In this document: positions 45,173 to 64,000 of the stretch, one piece after another
How the letters are laid out: every line of letters starts with the position of its first letter
Numbering within the stretch: position 1 is the stretch's first letter
Source of the DNA: Paraspadella gotoi
Lineage: Eukaryota > Chaetognatha
Assembly: GCA_051294375.1 (NCBI GenBank)
Contig: CM119270.1
Span: 18,485,382-18,549,381 of the forward strand
Reading direction: 5' to 3'
DNA length: 64,000 nucleotides
Notes under the pieces: generated by a model
Told to the model about the DNA's origin: nothing
The model's database searches: none
Seen by the model: the letters and a program-made list of their open reading frames with translations, nothing else
Translations under genes and position numbers: made by a program

Positions 45173-48674
<3,502 letters not shown>

Positions 48675-50421
48675 ACACTCCGCATTCCCGGCGCGGGGAA
48701 AGGAACAACTCGGAGGATATACACTGTTATCGAAACTTGTTCCTTGGCGGGCCTGTGGCGGGAAAATGAACTCTCCTTGGCGGGCCCATCGCTGGCCCAG
48801 CGTGGGGAGGTAACCTCTCCTTGACGGGCCCGGAGCAGGGAAATGAACTCTCCTGGGCGGGCCCAACTTGGGGAATAGGGGCGATGGTGAGGGAAGGCCG
48901 GAACGACTAACCGGATTCAGTCTCGAGAGACGAACGAACGGAAGGAAAAGATAATTTTTAAGAAACTTAAATTGCGGAAATCTCGAGAAGTGACGCGTCA
49001 ATTGCATCTTGACAAATTTCTTGAGATATCCGTGCCGTTTGACGCAACTTGACCCTCCACCCACACAGGAACAACAACAACAACAACAACAACAACAACG
49101 TTGACTATCACCAAGCGGTAGAGAGCTTCTCTGTTTGTCTCTATGTCACCGAATAAACAGTCATTGGAAGAAGATTTTTTTTATTGAAGTTACGAGATAG
49201 CTTAGTTATGGCTACTTAACTGCGTCCCTGGGGAAATTGAAGAATAAAGGCGCTCATTCGAAAAATTCCAACATCGTTCAATTTTATTTTTCCAATAAAT
49301 AAGCATCTAAACAGGAGGGAGGGGAAAAGTATTGCCAACAAGACAGAAAAAGCTCATTTTATTTTATAAAAATAAGCACTTTGAGATTTTAACAAGAGCG
49401 AGATATGCTTAAAATTAAATCTAGATGAAAGAGAAACGCTTTTTCCCTGTATTAAAACGATAAGAATAATAATAATAATCATAATAATAATCAAAGATCC
49501 GTTTTAGTGCGTTGATGGTAAAAGTAATCTATGATCAATTCTTGAAGTGGTGACAGTTTGTTTCCGACTAGTAATGGTTAACTTTGTGGAATGCTTGTTG
49601 GATAAAAATTCTGTTACATAATTATCTATAATATCTATATACATAAGATTCAAACTCCCTTCGTGTAATTATTTTTTTGAGACGTACATATATTGATCTG
49701 AAACGCTTGGAGTTCAAAATTTTAATTGAATAAGACTAGTCAGAGTAGTAAGCAAAGAAGTCATCCTTAATCCCAGTGTTAAAAACTATCAACCGTACGA
49801 AATTATTGTATCCTATCAATACGCGTGAGAAGGTGAGTCTTGATTGTCTGCGACCTTATGCGAAAAAAAAAAAGATACGGTCGCATTTTAGCAACAAATT
49901 AGAGAATCGATATTGTTCTAGTATAAACTTCTAAAAAATTACAAACCATTCTTCAATAATAAATCATCCTATTTTGATGGAATAGTAGTTATTTTTGTTC
50001 ATAATATTTAAAAAAAAAAAACATCATTACCAAGAAAAAAAACCATTGAAACGTACCCGAAAAAAGTTGCGCAATTAATATTTGTGACAATTTAAAAAGA
50101 TAGAATTTATACATCCTAAATAGAGACAGGTTTCAACGGAGATAAGCGTAGATGCAAATAAAAGGTGCATCGGTGTAGAATAAAACAAAAGAACCAGCGC
50201 AAAACACATAAGCCATATATCATCATCTCAAAGTCTCAATTGGGGGGGGGGAGTGTGAAAAGTGGAGAGTGATGGGAAGAGTGAGAGAAGAGGGAGGGGG
50301 TTGGTGTAGGGCGTATAGGGAAAGAGGGGGGTACGGGAAAGAGAGGGAAGATAAGTTTAGTTATAAAAAAGTTCCGACGGAACCGCGGAAACTTGGCGCG
50401 ACGGAGCGCGAAGAAAATAAT
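48675..50421. other. Intergenic region between convergent TSSK and kinesin light chain
   Basis: Degenerate repeats of aactctccttggcgggccc occupy ~48690-48865 right after the TSSK stop. An (ACA)n run lies at 49069-49098. A possible TSSK polyadenylation signal aataaa is at 49152. The rest is AT-rich with no gene. Confidence 0.5.
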
Positions 50422-60503
<10,082 letters not shown>

Positions 60504-60552
60504 CTGCCGAGAGTTCGTGCGGGGAGGGGGGCAGAAAGTGTCCGAAGAGCGG

Positions 60553-60625
60553 GTCACGTGAACATCGTCATAAATCACGTGAACAACCGAACGTCACGCG
60601 AACGACCCGTCCGTGGGTCACGTGG
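60553..60625 (-). promoter_or_regulatory. E-box cluster upstream of the Klc start
   Basis: CACGTG occurs three times (at ~60555, ~60575 and ~60619), each as TCACGTGA/G, plus a gtcacgcg. This lies 50-120 bases upstream of the start Met. USF/MITF-type bHLH factors bind such words; use here is inferred. Confidence 0.45.
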
Positions 60626-60699
60626 ACGGCGTGAAGGCGAAGGGACGGAGAAATCCCCACGGTTGAGGCATATTCAAGATTTTTTTTTTTTTGTTTCAC

Positions 60700-61822
60700 A
60701 AAAGAAAACGTGCCGAACAGTAAAATGTTTTTTTTTCTTTCGTTTTATTTTTATTGAGAGAGAGAGAGAGAGAGAAAGAAATCTGCAATAACGAAATATC
60801 GTGAGTAAAAAATGTTATTTTATTTTAAAATAAAGTTCTCTCAATAATAAACAGGGTCGAACAGAAGTCAAAAGGCGACGTAAGATTAAGAAGAAAAGAA
60901 AGATCGAAGGCGAAAAATGAAAAATGAGTCGCGGATGGAGAGGGGGGAGCGAGGGACTTTGAAAGGAACATCAGTTGCGGTGGGATGATGTTGAAGCGGG
61001 ATCGTAACCTTTTTAAGATTAGGCTTTTTATTTGATTGAAACTTTTCAGTTTACATAAGAAGCATCGTTTAAATATCGAGAATTTATCATTTGAATTCGC
61101 GACGAGCGAAGCTACCTGAAACTCGAAATTTGAGAAAAAAAAAGCATCGAGGCCGAAATACGAGGCGACGATTCGAAAATGAAAATTTCGAGATTGCATG
61201 ACAAAGTCTGTGACGTGAGGAAAGGAGTCGAGAGATTGCGGTGACAGAAAGAGGTTGGGAACCGCAAAGTGAAGTGAAAATTGGGAAAAGTCAAGTGAAA
61301 AGAGTTAAAACCGAATCATCGGTGAAAACGGAAGAAGTCAAAGAGATGAATTCGTGATAAGTTTGACAAGGGTGAAGAGTGAAGACTATATTTTCATTTT
61401 AAATATAGCATAATAACATCCGTAAACAAAAGAATTGCCAATGAAGAAAGACCGAGTGAGGACTGAAGGAATGTCAAATGAAAAATTTTAAAAACGTCGG
61501 GAATCAAAATCTTTTAAGCCGATGGTTTCGAAAGCAATATAAATCTCAATATTAATCTCACTGGTAATGTTAATTGCAGTCAGACTATGTTCCAGCACAA
61601 AAAATATCAAATTAAATAAAACATTTTGCCCAAATCATATTACCAACCGTTCAACGATACATGCATTCATTTTTTTTTAATTAGGTATTTGAAACATTTA
61701 ACAAATAAAAATAAACAAACAAAAAAAAAGCTTTGAGTACCTCTTTTATATTTGGAAATTGATTGACTAGTAATTCGTGACCTTCAAGCCAAGAAAACCC
61801 TGAGTCGACTTTGGCTTCGAAC
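60700..61822. other. Interval between Klc and ALDH3
   Basis: Poly-T and a short (GA)n at ~60757-60774, then AT-rich DNA with no supported gene. It should hold the Klc promoter and the ALDH3 3' UTR, both genes being on the minus strand. Confidence 0.4.
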
Positions 61823-63283
61823 TCATCCAAAAATCATCGTTGCCGCCGCCAACGCGACCAACCCGAGACAAAAGTAGAAAAGGCCCCATGATTTCTTGAA
61901 GCTTTTCTCCATCAAAAACTTGGCGATCTTGAATTTGCCCTCCGTGTAAGGCGGATAACGAACGCTCATGGTCGGCTCCAACGTTAGGCTCTTGGACAAG
62001 ACGCTTCTCTTGTGACTGAAGCAATCGAAGGAGAACCACCCGTGATACATCCCCGTGCCGGAGTGGCCCACGCCGCCGAAAGGCAGCGTCTCCAGAAGGA
62101 GATGACTGATGACGTCGTTGAAGCAGACGCCGCCGGAACTCGTCTCTTGGAGGAACTTATCCTTGACCCGACGATCGTTAGAAAAGCAATAGAGCGCCAA
62201 GGGTTTCTCGTTGGCCCTGACGCGTCGAATCGCTTCCTCGGCGGAGGAGACGTCGATGATCGGCAGAATCGGGCCGAAGATCTCCTCCTTCATGACGGCG
62301 TCGTCGTCGGTGACGCCGGTCATCACCGTCGGCGCGATGTAGAGATCCTTGCGATCTCTCACCCCGCCCATCGCTACCTTCTTCTGGTCGATGAGCTTGA
62401 CGACGCGATCGAAGTGTCGTTCGTTGATCATGCGGGTGTAGTCGTTATGGCTCTGAGCGTCGGCGCCGTAGAATTCCTCCGTCGCTCGCTGGACTTCGGC
62501 GACGAACGCCTCGCGGATCTCCGGCGCGCACATGACGTAATCAGGGCTGACGCAGGTCTGGCCCGAGTTAATAAACTTTCCCCACCCGATGCAGCGGGCC
62601 GCTTTGCGGATGTCCACGGTGTCGTCGACGAAGACGGGGCTCTTGCCACCGAGTTCGAGGACGACGGGGGTGAGGTTCTTCGCCGCCGCCGCCATCACGA
62701 TCTTCCCAACCATCGAACTTCCCGTGTAAAAGATGTGGTCGAATCGCTGGGCCAACAACTCCGTCGTCTCCGGAACTCCGCCGCAAACGACGGCGAAACA
62801 CTGCGAGTCCAAATAAACGGGGATCAGCCTGGCGATCAATTCGGCAGTGGCTGGAGACAATTCCGATGGCTTCACGATGGCCACGTTGCCGGCGGCGATG
62901 GCACCGACCAAGGGAGCCAAGCACAATTGCAGCGGGTAGTTCCAGGCGCCGATGATGAGGCAAACGCCGAAAGGTTGACGCTGGATGAACGCCGTGTCGG
63001 TTTTGAAGAGGAGGCCCTTCTCGACCATTTGGGGTTCCACCCATTTGGGAAGCTCGTTGAAGGCGTGCTTGGCTTCGTTCGCCACGTACATGATCTCCAT
63101 CATATCCGCTTCGATCGAAGATTTGTGCAAATCCTTGAAGAGGGCGTCGAGCCAGAGTTGACGGTTCTCCTCCAGCATCGCCACGAGTCGTTCCAGTTGA
63201 CGTCGACGAAATTCGAGCGGCTGGGAGCGACCATCGAGGAAGGAAGCTCGCAGGGTGTTAATGATAGGGTGAGGAGACGACAT
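61823..63283 (-). CDS. ALDH3: Fatty aldehyde dehydrogenase, class 3 (ALDH3A2-like), membrane-anchored
   Basis: Oxidises long-chain aliphatic aldehydes to fatty acids with NAD(P)+. The 486 residues lie in one uninterrupted exon and match the ~485 of human ALDH3A2. Visible: Asn115 in GAWNYPLQL, VKPSE (cofactor binding, 138-141), FYTGSSMVG (185-193), Glu210 in VVLELGGKSP, catalytic Cys244 in GQTCVSPDYV, EEIFGPILP (333-341) and PFGGVGHSGTG (401-411). The last ~22 residues (SWGLFYFCLGLVALAAATMI...) form a hydrophobic tail anchor, as in ER or microsomal FALDH. The key residues are all intact. The Met follows tttcatctttagC, so a 5' UTR intron is likely. It is the most upstream of the right-hand minus-strand genes, with no sign of sharing a transcript with Klc. 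Confidence 0.97.
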   Translation of the reverse strand: MSSPHPIINTLRASFLDGRSQPLEFRRRQLERLVAMLEENRQLWLDALFKDLHKSSIEADMMEIMYVANEAKHAFNELPKWVEPQMVEKGLLFKTDTAFIQRQPFGVCLIIGAWNYPLQLCLAPLVGAIAAGNVAIVKPSELSPATAELIARLIPVYLDSQCFAVVCGGVPETTELLAQRFDHIFYTGSSMVGKIVMAAAAKNLTPVVLELGGKSPVFVDDTVDIRKAARCIGWGKFINSGQTCVSPDYVMCAPEIREAFVAEVQRATEEFYGADAQSHNDYTRMINERHFDRVVKLIDQKKVAMGGVRDRKDLYIAPTVMTGVTDDDAVMKEEIFGPILPIIDVSSAEEAIRRVRANEKPLALYCFSNDRRVKDKFLQETSSGGVCFNDVISHLLLETLPFGGVGHSGTGMYHGWFSFDCFSHKRSVLSKSLTLEPTMSVRYPPYTEGKFKIAKFLMEKSFKKSWGLFYFCLGLVALAAATMIFG

Positions 63284-63755
63284 GCTAAAGATGAAATGGG
63301 GACAAACCTAATTATAAATAAAATTATGCAGAAATATAAGTAAAGAGGAAAAAAAGAACATTTCGGAAAAAAAAAATCAGGGTTCGGAACGATCAACTAA
63401 AAAAAAACTTGTCAAATGAAAAACCAGTTTTTATTGCTCGTTTATTTTGGATCTTTAAAATCCATTTAAAAAAACCAGTTTATTACTTCGATCGATCCTT
63501 CAATCAAACGCAAATCGGTCTTCAATAAATATTCCAATTTGAGCTTATGTTATTCAGATCTGATGAAGCCCCAATTACAATAAATATGCCTAAATTAAGA
63601 CAATATTCTCTGCATAATAAAAACAAAAAAAAATTGCAATGAGCAGAAGGTGCAAGAGCGAAAAGAAGCGACGAAGACGTTTTTGGCGGTAACGAGTTGC
63701 GGCAAAAAAAAAAAAAAAAAAAAAAAAATAGGTAGAGAGGATAAACGTAACGCAG
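63284..63755. other. Upstream of ALDH3, no gene seen
   Basis: AT-rich DNA with a 26-base A-run at ~63703-63728; probably 5' UTR intron and promoter. Confidence 0.4.
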
Positions 63756-63866
<111 letters not shown>

Positions 63867-64000
63867 AAGGCGACACCCGACCAACTTCGGCGATCGGGTT
63901 TAATCTTCACCAATCCTCCCTATTCGATCCGATCCGCGTCGAGACCCGCGCCTTCGCTCTCAGCAGCTTTTTCATCTTTTTTTCCTTCATAATGATAACG

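Noticed and set aside
62012-63343. 443-codon open frame on the plus strand, opposite ALDH3
   Set aside because: It mirrors the GC-rich ALDH3 exon. ALDH3 has all catalytic motifs, while the opposite frame has none and is rich in Arg/Gly/Asp/Val as expected of a shadow.

Overview
This is about 64 kb of nuclear DNA from an invertebrate animal. The evidence is split genes with GT-AG introns, GC-rich exons in AT-rich surroundings, a very heavy load of (GA)n/(CT)n microsatellites, and animal-specific proteins. A crustacean or other arthropod would fit the microsatellite load and the TTAGG-like repeats, but the window alone does not settle the group. Five N-runs are present: four of exactly 25 N and one of 266 N. 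Indel noise in repeats suggests a long-read assembly that is not fully polished.

Left half (about 1-42 kb). One gene can be rebuilt here on the minus strand by matching exon ends and reading phase. It is a homologue of vertebrate SRCIN1/p140Cap and KIAA1217/sickle tail. Four exons (29.2, 21.8, 14.9, 12.1 kb) and a fifth (11.6 kb) join in phase and give the conserved AIP3-type region. A sixth probable exon lies at 6.8 kb. Both ends of the gene are missing. Its introns hold most of the repeats: a 38-copy, about 76-bp minisatellite (7.85-10.74 kb), a pyrimidine-rich 57-bp minisatellite (29.6-30.35 kb), a 2.2-kb unit present twice (22.4 and 26.3 kb), small elements with degenerate TTAGGG-like cores, and a cluster of ETS/CRE-like motifs (18.7-19.1 kb). 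The window opens in a 1.47-kb foldback element. From 30.5 to 42.6 kb there is mostly simple sequence and no gene I can support.

Right half (42.6-64 kb). Four genes are packed here. On the plus strand, a TTC29 homologue (sperm-flagellum TPR protein) is followed by a testis-specific serine kinase (TSSK-type, six exons). Converging on them from the minus strand is a complete nine-exon kinesin light chain, with one apparent 1-base frameshift near 50.94 kb. Upstream of it is a single-coding-exon, membrane-anchored ALDH3-type fatty aldehyde dehydrogenase, also on the minus strand.

TTC29 and TSSK are both male-germline or axoneme genes in other animals, so their head-to-tail adjacency may mean shared germline expression. 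The other genes are cytoskeletal or housekeeping genes with no evident shared pathway. I found no rRNA, intact tRNA, CRISPR array or bacterial-type operon.
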